From the NCBI RefSeq assembly GCF_042477335.2, contig NC_091255.1, forward strand, positions 47,160,501 to 47,224,500: a DNA stretch of 64,000 nucleotides, written 5' to 3'. Below the pieces are notes generated by a model. That model had not been told where the DNA came from and ran no database searches. It saw only the letters and a list, made by a program, of their open reading frames with translations. Source of the DNA: Ovis canadensis (lineage: Eukaryota > Chordata > Mammalia > Artiodactyla > Bovidae). Position 1 is the stretch's first letter. Each line of letters begins with the position of its first letter. A program made the position numbers and the translations under genes. Positions 54,729 to 64,000 of the stretch are shown here, piece after piece.

Positions 54729-55200
54729 CCACAGAAGACAGTCTTATGAAAAACAACCCCGAGATCCTAAAACTAGTATTTAGTAACAGCAGATTTATTC
54801 TTTAGTCAAATATGATACTGTAAGTATACAGTCAACATTATATTACCAAAAGCTTTTTATTTTCTTGCTGAGAAAAAAAATCACTAGCCCTACAAATGTG
54901 GCTCCAAGTCCAGGACTCATTTGGATAACAGAGTTGAAAGACTTGATTTAAAGCTATAAACTCCCTCATACTCCCCAAATTGCACACTACAGAGATACAT
55001 TCTTTATAGAGGGGTTCCTTACTTCCTGAAACTCATTCTTAGAAAATGGCAGATAAGAATTCATCCACTGCTGCCCACTGTCCCAAAAGCCTCTACTGCT
55101 TCCCATGAATATAAAATAACATTTTCTATAAGAAACTAACACATTTGTCTTTCTTCCCAACTTTCTAAAAATTTTAACCAACGGATATTACAGAAAAGAG

Positions 55201-55505
55201 GTTTCCCTGATATCTCCATTGGTAAAGAATCCGCCTGCAATGCAGGAGACCCCGGTTGAGTCCTGGATCAGGAAGATATGCTGGAGAAGGGATAGGCTAC
55301 CCACTCCTGTATTCTTGGGCTTTCCTTGTGGCTCAGCTGGTAAAGAATCCATGTGCAATGTGGGAGACCTGGGTTCAATCCCTGGGTTGGGAAGATCCTC
55401 TGGAGAAGGGAAAGGCTATGCACTCCACTATTCTGGCCTTGAGAATTCCACGGACTGTAGTCCATGGGGTCGCAAAGAGTCAGACACCACTGAGGAACTT
55501 TCACA
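55201..55505 (+). mobile_element. Dimeric Bov-tA SINE
   Basis: Two tRNA heads: GGTTTCCCTGATATCTCCAT (55201) with a short BovA part, then GGCTTTCCTTGTGGCTCAGC (about 55319) with a full body ending GAGGAACTTTCAC. The CAGTATTCTTGGGCTT-type junction is a known Bov-tA arrangement. Confidence 0.88.
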
Positions 55506-55629
55506 AAAATTAGGGAAAAGGAGAATCATTAAGTATTTTAAAAGCTATTGCTTGTATCCATTGTGACTGCATGATCTTCTAATTGTGGAAACCTAACAAT
55601 CAGCTGGAAGAACACAGGTTTGTGCAGAC

Positions 55630-55762
55630 TGGCAAGCTTGAGTTGACCACTAGGACTGAGAGTTATTTGCTGTTTAACTACCTAATTTTTCTGAGCCTGC
55701 TTTCTCATCTGTAAAATGAGTATATTACCTAGGATAGGGAGCTATTTGGAAGACAAACAATA
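55630..55762 (+). mobile_element. MIR SINE fragment
   Basis: GACTGAGAGTTATTTGCTG, then TTTCTGAGCCTGCTTTCTCA and TCTGTAAAATGAGTATATT: MIR core. Confidence 0.75.
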
Positions 55763-55779
55763 AACTAAAACATCTGACA

Positions 55780-55895
55780 GGGAATTCCTTTGCAGTCCAG
55801 TGGTTAGGACTCCATGCTTTTGTTGCCGAGGGCATCGGTTCAATCCCTGGTCGGGAAATTAAGATTCCACAAGCCTCACGGCGCAGCCACATAAA
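55780..55895 (+). mobile_element. tRNA-derived CHR-type SINE monomer
   Basis: GGGAATTCCTTTGCAGTCCA head, GGTTCAATCCCTGGTCGGGA, end GGCGCAGCCACATAAAACAA. Confidence 0.9.
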
Positions 55896-56844
55896 ACAAA
55901 ATACCTGACACAGAAAAGGCTGGATTAAGACCTTTAGAGACCCAAAGCATCAAGACTTTGGTGCCCGAATCAATCAAGGTATTAGTGGAAAACAGAAAAT
56001 ACACTAAAACTGGGTAATTTGAAGGAGGTTTAATAAAGGGACTGTTCACAAAGACATGGGCAGAGTTCAGGAGATAGTAAATGAGTGGTCCTTTCTATCC
56101 CTAGATCTAAAGGGGCAGAGAGAAGGAGCTAGAAGCTAAAGAGGGCTGCTTGTTAGGAGTCACAGTCTTTGGTAGAGGAACACAGACAACCTATGTGACC
56201 TGGTGACTTAGAAGCCAGGGAAATAAATACCCAGGCTTCTAAATATCCATTCCTCAGCCTTTTGATCTTCTGACGGTGTTACTAATTGGATCAACACAAC
56301 CTAAAGTCAAAGGGCAACGGAACCTGTTGATGCAGTCCATGGGGGTCAAGACCTGGGACACAAAACAGGATGAGCAGCAGTTCTGAAGAGGAATGCAGCC
56401 AGCACCATCTCCTCCCCAGCATGACTCAAACCACTGAACTGTTATATACACACAACTTGCATGTGTGCTAAAACTGAGACTTCTTTCCAGCATTTGATTT
56501 GAGTTCTTCCATTAAAATAATTTCTCTCAGTCTGGTGTCTTTACTTTGCTGGTACTGTAAGCACATGCCTAGATAAAAGGAAGCCTCAGGACATAGGAAC
56601 TGGCAGGCTAAGGTTAACTCCTTAATGCTGACTCTAAGGAGCTATAAGAGGTTTCTGAGTTAATCCAGAAGTAATTTAGGAGGAATCTTAGGGTATTTCT
56701 GGCTAGGTACTATTCATTAGAAACTAAGCAACTGGATTTTCTTAGACTCAAAAAACCCCTATGGCAGTAAAACTACTTATAATCCTCCTGAGTGACAGAA
56801 AAGGTTTTACTTGCTTACCGAAGAGAACAGAGGACATCAGGACA

Positions 56845-58190
56845 TCGATTTCACATTGACATTTTTATTAACGCCAACTGTTTTTTAATTATTATTTTTT
56901 TAAAACAATAGCACAAAAATGTTTCAAGGAAGCAGTCTCACAATCTGATGACCTTCTGAAATACAGTTAAGCCACACCAAATATGAATTCCTGTTAATAA
57001 CACACAAAAATATTTTTTCTTTTTTTTAAAGAAAAAGAAAAGAAAAAAAGTAGGGAAAGAGGAAAGGAATGAGATTTAGAGTTAAAACTCACTGGATTAG
57101 GTTGGTGAGGCTTGTTAGTAGGATACACTGTGGAAGCAGAGTGGCACACACAGGCTTACAGTCTTTGTTTTTTTTAAACCAGTTACCACGAATACATGGG
57201 CCCTGCATCAGCAACCACTGACTTCTTACAGGCCCGAACTGAACCAGGAGAAGCCAGTGCTGATACTGTCAGAAAGAGGGTCAACAGTTGCCTGTCAGAC
57301 CGTTTTCAGCAGAATAACTCCTTCAGAAAGGCCTGGCTGAAAACTTCATTTCTATTGTCTCACCTATATGCATTTCAGGATTCTTAAAAGTCATCTTAAA
57401 AAAGAAAGAAAAAAATAATGTATATCAGTTTCTCTTATTTAATGTGGCTATAAAAGATGTTTCCTTATTATTTATCTCTAAGAAGGACACCGGGGTGGTG
57501 GGTTGGGATGGAACTAAGGGAAGGAAAAAACCCAGACCAGGATAGGTTTTGTTGTTTTTTTTTAAAACTTTTTTTTTTTTTCTTGCCAAGGGGTCACACA
57601 GAAGGGAAGGCAAGGAGGAAAACTACAATCCTTGGTTCAGATTGAGTTATGCAGGAAAATATATCTTCCTGATCAGTCCCCATGCCAAATAAACAAAAAA
57701 CAAAAAACCCCACTTGAGATTATGCACAGACTCTATATTATACCAGCTATCAGCCTTTAATGTTTAACCATTCCCAGCAATGGACACTTGGCTTGTAGGC
57801 TGCTTGTAGAACCCACTTCACAAAAATCCTCTTTACAGAAGCCTCTAGTTTTCTTTTCGTAGGTTATAAAAACAGAACATCTGTCATTAACAGGAGAGTG
57901 TTAAATACTTTTAACCACTGACAAGGCTTCAGGAAGTTTCACAGTTTCGTTATGCTCTATTTTATTACTATCATATTTACATTTTTATTTTTTTGCTGAA
58001 TTGCTGATTTTCCTTTTTCAATAGAATTTAATTCTGGAGTGTGAGCAGGAACCAGTTAACTACATTCATTGTCCAACCCCCACTGGCTTGAAAGCAGACT
58101 CCAAATTCTTGGCATGTGAATCAGCTGTTCAGTCGCTCCACCTTATCCCTGCACAAAGCAGTAGAACCGCAGTGGCGGTGTGCTCCAGGT
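56845..58190 (-). other. NPEPPS: NPEPPS 3' UTR
   Basis: Follows the stop codon (printed TCA at 58191-58193). It is AT-rich with a purine run (57020-57060). A minus-strand AATAAA at 56864-56869 would end the transcript near 56845, giving about 1.3 kb of UTR. Confidence 0.7.
56864..56869 (-). promoter_or_regulatory. NPEPPS: Putative NPEPPS poly(A) signal
   Basis: AATAAA on the minus strand (GTTAATAAAAATG), 1.32 kb below the stop codon. Confidence 0.6.
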
Positions 58191-58343
58191 TCATGCTGTG
58201 GGCGGCGAGGCCTTTCGCTGAAGGAGGTACTGGTGGATGCTCTCAGCATCACGCTTTAGCCAAGCAGCATTCAGCAGGATATTTTCACAACACTGCTGGA
58301 TGGTACGCTCAGCTGAAGGAGCTGGGTGACTCTCGAAGAAAGC
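58191..58343 (-). CDS. NPEPPS: NPEPPS terminal coding exon
   Basis: 50 codons plus [22 protein letters not shown] to RKASPPTA. Acceptor TTGTGCCAG. Confidence 0.97.
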   Translation of the reverse strand, partial: AFFESHPAPSAERTIQQCCENILLNAAWLKRDAESIHQYLLQRKASPPTA

Positions 58344-61300
58344 CTGGCACAAAACAATCCAGAATGTAGGATCATTACTAGCAACAGTAAGAAGCTAATA
58401 TCACAGGTCATGAGAAAATACCCACTGTCTATGAAGGGTTCATAAGCTTCACTCAGAAAATTTACCACTGCCAGGCTAAAAGAAAACAAGCTGCACCTTA
58501 GACCTGTAGGAATTCTTCCCCTAATGTATTATATGCCAAAAAGCCTAATCAGAGAGAAAGAACCTATATTCTTTAAGGTTCACTGTCCAAGCAGCAAAAG
58601 AAAGTAAAAAAGAACTATTATCAAGGACCAGGCCCCCTGTGTTATTTCATCTAAATGACAATCTTATCACCCAATTTACAGATGCGACTGGCTCACAGGG
58701 GTTAAAAAAAACCTACTTGAAGTCTAGACTTTGAAATCAGCCTTGGGACTTGATCTAGGCTCCATCATGTACTAAAGTGTGACTGAGTAAATTAACTGCT
58801 CTGTTTTATCATCTATGAGAAAATAAAATACTTGGCATAGAGTAGTTAAGGATTCAACACATTTTGGCTACTTCCAATAAAGATTAATGTGTAAGGGATA
58901 ATAAAACTAAGAAGCTTAAATTGCTGCCATATTCTAATAATTTAAAATTTGATAGACACATTTTCATACAGTAAACTACTTCAGAGTTCATTGTAATTAT
59001 TGCAGTGCTTACTGATTAAAAGCTGAATAAACCATTTTCTAATGAAGGACACCTGGTTTCATAGAAAATATCAACCAGCAAAAGGATAGGGACTGAGCCG
59101 GGGGGCGGGGGGGGGGGGGGTCTTTCCTTTGAACTAGTCATCACAGGTCTATAAGAGAGAATGACTAATTCATCAGATTAAGTCTAAACCTCTTAGAAAT
59201 CAGTCACTTTACTGACATGGATGACAATGGCTCCTGCTCCAAGGCTCCTATCACAGTTGGGTTCTTAGAGCCTGAGTAAGACTTCCTCTCATTCTACCTC
59301 AACAAATAGTACCACTGCTTACATATGAGAAACCTGGAAATTATCCTTGACTACTTCCTTCTTCCTCCCCCAGATATGTTCACAATACAGACAAAACATT
59401 CAATAAATATTGGCTGTATTAAAGATTAACAAAACAAGCCCTGGAATCAAGATTGCTGGGAGAAATATCAGTAACCTCAGATACTCAGATGACACCACCC
59501 TTATGGCAGAAAGCAAAGAACTGAAGAGCCTCTTGATGAAAGTCAAAGAGGAGGGTGAAAAAGTTGGCTTAAAACCCAACATTCAGAAAACTAAGATCGT
59601 GGCATCTGGTCCCATCACTTCATGGCAAATAGATGGGGAAACAATGGAAACAGTGACAGACTTTATTTTTTGGGTCTCCAAAATCACTGCAGGTGGTGAC
59701 TGCAGCCATGAAATTAAAAGATGCTTGCTTCTTGGAAGAAAAGTTATGACCAACCTAGACAGCATATTAAAAAGCAGAGACATTACTTTGCCAACAAAGG
59801 TCCATCTAGTCAAAGCTATGGTTTTTCCAGCAGTCATGTATGGATGTGAGAGTTGGACCATAAAGAAAGCTGAGCGCCAAAGAATTGATGCTTTTGAACT
59901 GTGATGTCGGAGGAGACTCTTGAGAGTCCCTTGGACTGCAAGGACATCCAACCAGTCCATCCTAAAGGAAATCTGTCCTGAATATTCATCGGAAGGACCG
60001 ATGCTAAAGCTGAAAATCCAATACTTTGACCACCTGATGCAAAGAACTGATTCATTTGAAAAGACCCTGATGCTTGGAAAGATTGAAGGTGGGAGGAGAA
60101 GGGGACGACAGAGGATGAGGTGGTTGGATGGCATCACCGACTCAATGGAGATGAGTTTGGGTAAACTCTGGGAATTGGTGATGGACATGAGTTTGAGCAA
60201 GCTCCAGGAGTTGGTGATGGACAGGGAAGCCTGGCGAGCTGCAGTCCGTGGGGTCGCAAAGAGTCGAACACCACCGAGCAACTGAACTGAACTGAATCTC
60301 TTTCATTACACCATCTCCTCCAAGCTACTTTATCATTCTTGCTTCCCAGTATCTCCCCTTTTCAAACTGCATTCTCTGTACTGCAGCCAGATTGAAATTC
60401 TTATCATATAGACCAGATTAAGTCATCCCTTTGTTTATAAGCCATTTCAAGGGCTTCCCATTCTTAGGAGCATTTTTATATGGCCTACAAGGCCCTCTAC
60501 AGTCAGGCCTCTACTTTACTAGCCTTAACTTGGCCACTGGCCTCCCCTTGAACTAATTATATGTATTTCTCCTTCAGGAATATTTATTACCTTTACAATA
60601 AAGTAATTATTTACATAATGCAATACATAATATTGAATCTTGATCTAGACTCTCCGTTATGTACTAACCTATGACTGAGTAAATTAACTCATAATGTGAA
60701 CCAAACATTATAGCTCTCAGAATTTCCAAATTCACCCCGAAACCTTCTTGCTTTCAAGAATGAAGGTGGAAGTGACACTGAAAAGGGCTAGGAGTAGAGT
60801 CCCTACGTAGTCATCTTGTCTCTCTGTGCACATAAAAGACCTATGAAAAGTATCAGAAGGGAAAAAGAACTAATATGAAAGCTCTACTATGTTCCAGGCC
60901 CCCTATATTACTTAGTCTAGACAATCTTATCACCTCATTTTATGGAAGAGGAGACGGGCTCATAGAGATTAAAAAAGCCTGCTTGAAATCACTCAATTAA
61001 CAAGGGGCAGAGCACAGATTTACATCCAGGTTCACTGACTCTAAATTCCACATTCTTTCAAACACTTTAATGCCCTCAAAGATGATTCCAACTCTAAATT
61101 CTTCAGGCCTTAAGGATACAACCTAACCTTTCTCCAAGAAAAACATGGAGACACTCCTAAAGTATGTTACCCCAACAATCTATGATTATAATTTGATTAG
61201 TATTTTTATTTTTTGGATTGAAAAGTGAAAAGTAAACTGTACTTTCCTTACCTTAACTTCTCCAGCCATTTTATCAACTGCAAATCCCTCAACTGATAGC

Positions 61301-62313
61301 TGAAAAAACAATGGTTTATAAATAGTAAATATAACTAAGAGGTTAGGAACAAACTTCCATTTACCATAAAAACAAATCATACCACTCTTTCCCAACTTCA
61401 GTTTATTCTACAGGATACAGGATGGGTTATGGAGAAACTCTTTAGTAAAGCTAGTAACTACTTCAGAAAACTTTTAAAAAGCAGACGATAATCTATGGGT
61501 TGAGTGAATCATGAATGTCTCTCAGTAATATCCATGATAAGCAAGCTACTCAAACATTTTCACCTACCTTTATTAGTCTAGATATTAAGAATCCTCCCTG
61601 GTATCGATTATAAAGTTCTTCCCAATTGTCCTTTATGAATTTCCAAGCAGCCTTCCTTCCATGCTTACTGCCTCCAGCCACTCCACCAATTACTGACACA
61701 GTGTCCTGTGGACGTACCTCTTCCTAAAAAAAGAAAACTACAAGTCTACCGTATCCAGAATATTGTCTGATGCCAGAAAGGGCAAATGCTGTTGAGGTAC
61801 CCAAGTAATCCCCTTTTTGTTTCAGGAATAACTGGCACCAGAAGCTTCTAGCAAAGAGGAGAATGTTTAACCTACAGATCAGCCAAATTGAGAATGAAGC
61901 ACTGAGATGGGTACAACAGATGGCTGCTCAATAGATACCTGCTCTAGGGTAAAGGAAGAAAGAGACAGGAAGTAGGCACACGGATGTGTCAACCTTACAG
62001 TTTATTTCCTAGTCTCCCAACTATTCTGATTCCTACCACTAGAGGGAAATATAGTGGTTAGTAACAAAAGCTTACTCCAGTTTTTCAAGAAAGAGGAAGC
62101 CTTTAGTCTAGGATTAAGACAGATCAAGAGAATATGAATCAAGGACAATTGCTATAGATCAGTTGGTAATAATTCCCTCTAAAAGCAGTTTTCATTGTAA
62201 CTTACTGAAAGTGCAAACGTGAGGACTTTTTGAATCAATTCAGGTGAAAGAGTAGCCCCAAGGACTCTTTCAATTCGGTTTTTCTCTTCCTGCATATCTG
62301 CTTGTTTGTGAAG
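58191..62313 (-). CDS. NPEPPS: Puromycin-sensitive aminopeptidase, C-terminal part only (last four coding exons)
   Basis: Cytosolic M1-family zinc aminopeptidase that trims N-terminal residues from peptides, for example those released by the proteasome. The window holds only the C-terminal helical (ERAP1_C-type) domain. Exons: 62313-62206, 61723-61568, 61299-61252, 58343-58191. They give 36, 52, 16 and 50 residues, each in phase 0, with GT-AG ends. Sequence runs from [19 protein letters not shown] through [18 protein letters not shown] and [16 protein letters not shown] to the end [12 protein letters not shown] remember human ending PPTV, so the last residue differs. The zinc motif (HEXXH), GAMEN site and start lie beyond 64000. 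It lies upstream of KPNB1 on the same strand, as in human. Identification is certain. Confidence 0.97.
58610..58850. mobile_element. MIR-derived pair (minus then plus)
   Basis: 58630-58725 carries reverse-complement MIR features (CAATTTACAGATGCGACTGG). 58728-58850 carries plus-strand MIR features (GACTTTGAAATCAGCC, TTTTATCATCTATGAG). Both share unusual states with the copy at 60630-60995. Confidence 0.55.
59099..59120 (+). repeat. Poly-G run
   Basis: GGGGGGC followed by 14 G on the plus strand, so C on the NPEPPS transcript. Prone to slippage and assembly error. Confidence 0.95.
59325..59430 (+). mobile_element. L2 LINE, 5' piece
   Basis: GAAACCTGGAAATTATCCTTGACTAC-type block (as AATTATCCTTGACTACTTCC) matches the L2 ORF2 3' region. 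Continues after the BovB at 60299. Confidence 0.65.
59436..60298 (+). mobile_element. BovB (RTE) LINE 3' end, inserted in L2
   Basis: 5'-truncated copy. The plus strand encodes [22 protein letters not shown] (RT motif decayed from YADD to YSDD), then [18 protein letters not shown] stop at 59902-59904 separates it from the tail part starting [13 protein letters not shown] 30-bp segment near 60150-60205 is duplicated ([17 protein letters not shown]). Ends ACTGAACTGAACTGAA. Confidence 0.95.
60299..60600 (+). mobile_element. L2 LINE, 3' piece
   Basis: TGCAGCCAGATTGAAATTC, CAGATTAAGTCATCCCTTTG, GGGCTTCCCATTCTTAGGA, and GGCCTACAAGGCCCTCTACA are L2 motifs continuing from 59430. Confidence 0.85.
60630..61080 (-). 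mobile_element. MIR-derived blocks
   Basis: 60880-61080 is reverse-complement MIR (GTTCCAGGCCCCCTATATTA, GAAGAGGAGACGGGCTCATA, CAAGGGGCAGAGCACAGATT). 60635-60690 is a short block similar to 58748-58800. Confidence 0.65.
61252..61299 (-). CDS. NPEPPS: NPEPPS 48-bp exon (penultimate)
   Basis: 16 codons, [16 protein letters not shown], bounded by TTTTTTCAG and GTAAGG. Too short to stand out as an open frame but in frame with both neighbours. Confidence 0.96.
61568..61723 (-). CDS. NPEPPS: NPEPPS antepenultimate exon
   Basis: 52 codons, [14 protein letters not shown] to [13 protein letters not shown]-rich tract plus TAG acceptor; donor GTAGGT. Confidence 0.97.
61724..62205 (-). other. NPEPPS intron between the last-but-three and last-but-two exons
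   Basis: 482-bp intron with no repeat recognised. Confidence 0.8.
62206..62313 (-). CDS. NPEPPS: NPEPPS fourth-from-last exon
   Basis: 36 codons, [19 protein letters not shown] to KVLTFALS. Acceptor ACTGTAG, donor GTAAGT. The preceding exon is not in the window, so the next intron exceeds 1.68 kb. Confidence 0.97.
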
Positions 62314-62689
62314 CTACAGTGAAAAAAATACAGAAAGAGACAATTAATTTCTCCCTGAATGAGGTGAAACTTTTGTTTTACATTCTCATTGGCTAAGACT
62401 GCAGGATATGAAATTAACAAAAGAATATTTTTCAAGAGGTCTGAGCACTAACTTTGTCCTGTGCCCCTACAGTAAATCATTAGGTGTAAGTGCTCACTAC
62501 ATGAAGAGCTTGTCATCAGTTCTGAGCAGTTCAACCTCAAGATCTAAGGGGTGAGCCCGTCATGACCAAATTCTTTATTCACTGATGTCTGACTAATGTT
62601 CTATGTTAGATAGGCAAAATAATCATCATTACTAATACCACTGGAAATCAATTCAACTCATCAATAAAAAAACACAGGAAGCATTATTG

Positions 62690-63110
62690 AAAGTAATATT
62701 TTAAGAATATTTGATGACATAAACATGCCACTGATATATTAACTGAAAGAAGGGATACAAAGCAAAATGGTTCTAAATTTTAAAAAATTTAATGAGAAGG
62801 GGAGAAAATACCCTGAAAACACATCAAAATGTTAACATTAATAATGGTCTCTGATCAGTAGGATTATGCAGCATCACACTTTTAACTGCAAAGTATTATG
62901 AATGCAGAACATTAAGAAAATAGAAAAGCATAAAGAAAAAATTACTATATTTACATTAACCAAATCATGGATAAGATCATATTATACAGGCTATATTTGT
63001 GACTTTTTTAAAATTACAAGTTCTGTTTTCTTCTTTATACTTTTCTAGCCTCTAAATCTTCCATAGTGAGTATACCAAAATCTTTTTTCATAATTAGAAA
63101 CAAAACATTA
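62690..63110 (+). mobile_element. L1/HAL1-type 3' fragment (old)
   Basis: AT-rich, with AATAATGGTCTCTGATCAGT, AGGATTATGCAGCATC and TTCTTTATACTTTTCTAGCC in the order of HAL1/L1M 3' ends. Confidence 0.55.
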
Positions 63111-63280
63111 TGTTTTTCTAAAAATTAGAACTTCAAATGTATATGAGATACTTCTCTAAGACAACTTAATTTATAGACTCTCTTGACCTTTTTTTTTTCC
63201 CTCTGAAGAGTTAACACTGACCAGTGTCTGGAGACCCCATCACAGCTCCCAGTTTCCTCTTCCTTTCCTTTGGACTCTTT

Positions 63281-63485
63281 TGAGCAGCAGTGTAGTAAAA
63301 TAGATAGGAGGTCAGAAGACCTGGGTTCTAGACCCAGCTTTGCCTCTAACTAGCTGTGTGATCTTGACTAAGTCCTTAACCTCTCCGGGTCTCAGTTTCC
63401 CCATCTGTAAAATGAGCGGGGTGGACAGATGATTTCTAAGGTCCTTTTCAGCTCTAATAGTCAAGGTCTGAACGCTGGCATTTAG
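63281..63485 (+). mobile_element. MIR SINE, well preserved
   Basis: GAAGACCTGGGTTCTAGACC, CCAGCTTTGCCTCTAACTAG, CTGTGTGATCTTGACTAAGT, TCAGTTTCCCCATCTGTAAA: clear plus-strand MIR. Confidence 0.92.
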
Positions 63486-63649
63486 GAAGCATTCCCCAGC
63501 CCACCCCCAAGAGGACCTGTCACAGGAGTCCACTAGATGGCACCGTAACACTGCATTTCAAATATACTCTGAATTAGTTCTTTAGCCTGCTTCATTATTA
63601 AATTACTAACACAAAATCCTTCTCATTTCCCATCAACTGGCTTCGTTTC

Positions 63650-63795
63650 CTTTAATTTTATAGAGGTATAGTTGATTTACAATGTTGTGTTAGTTTTCAG
63701 TGTACAGCAAGTGATTCAGTTACACATATACAATAATTGTTTGCACCTGCTAACTCTAAACTCCCAGTCCATCCCTCCCCAACCTCCCCTAACTG
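63650..63795 (-). mobile_element. L1 3' end fragment
   Basis: TAGAGGTATAGTTGATTTAC, AATGTTGTGTTAGTTTTCAG, TGTACAGCAAGTGATTCAGT: reverse complement of the ruminant L1 3' terminus. Confidence 0.9.
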
Positions 63796-64000
63796 GTTTC
63801 TTGAAGAACCCTGATTCTGCCTTCATTAGAGCTCTTTGCATAGTAAGTTGAATCATTGTGGGCTCCCTTGTGTTAAACAGATGCAAACTCTTATTAAATA
63901 AACACACTGGTACAAATTCTTAAACATATGCCATGACATGAAAATGTCAAACGACCTGTCATGAAATTTTCAGAACCTTTATTTTTCCCATATCTTCATG

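Larger units (their letters stand above)
58344..61251 (-). other. NPEPPS last intron
   Basis: 2.9-kb intron with MIR-derived blocks (58610-58850, 60630-61080), a G-run (59100-59120), and an L2 split by a BovB copy. Confidence 0.9.
62314..64000 (-). other. NPEPPS intron, continues past the window
   Basis: At least 1.69 kb. Holds an L1/HAL1-type fragment, a MIR and an L1 3' fragment. No exon seen. Confidence 0.8.

Overview
The window is mammalian nuclear DNA from a ruminant (Pecora). Genes are split by GT-AG introns, the promoter lies in a CpG island, and the repeats include ruminant-specific families (Bov-tA, BovA, BovB/RTE) on top of CHR-type tRNA SINEs, L1, L2, MIR and MLT1-like LTRs. I cannot separate Bos, Bubalus, Ovis and Capra by eye. 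There are no bacterial features, CRISPR arrays or operons.

Two protein-coding genes lie in tandem on the minus strand. KPNB1 (importin subunit beta-1) is complete. It has 22 exons from the ATG at 25041 down to the stop codon, whose last base is at 4176, followed by a long 3' UTR towards about 1115. The coding exons sum to 2631 nt (876 codons plus stop) with every reading phase consistent. NPEPPS (puromycin-sensitive aminopeptidase) enters from the right edge. Its last four coding exons (62313 to 58191, 154 residues) and its 3' UTR (to about 56845) are inside, and the rest lies beyond 64000. From memory, the order NPEPPS then KPNB1 on one strand matches human 17q21. The two proteins have no direct functional link: KPNB1 carries cargo through nuclear pores, and NPEPPS trims peptides in the cytosol.

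Layout: 1-1110 is downstream flank of KPNB1. 1115-25290 is KPNB1, with modest repeat content in its introns. 24450-25950 is the CpG island promoter, with seven CCAAT boxes upstream of the ATG. 26000-56840 is a repeat-rich spacer of about 31 kb with no functional gene recognised. It holds a full-length RPL12 processed pseudogene nested in an L1, a decayed tRNA-Thr sequence fused to a Bov-tA SINE, several BovB copies (one spanning endonuclease to 3' end) and many SINEs. 56845-64000 is the 3' part of NPEPPS.

I found no new multi-gene system. The observations most worth checking are: (1) a target-site duplication that encloses a whole pre-tRNA-Thr-like unit plus a Bov-tA, which looks like a template-switch chimera; (2) a 42-bp tandem duplication of the 3' splice site of KPNB1 exon 11, whose upstream copy would create a premature stop; (3) a short BovB insertion with an inverted 5' part inside the L1; and (4) the dense CCAAT cluster at the KPNB1 promoter. 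Repeat family names were assigned by eye, so boundaries are approximate unless target-site duplications are given.
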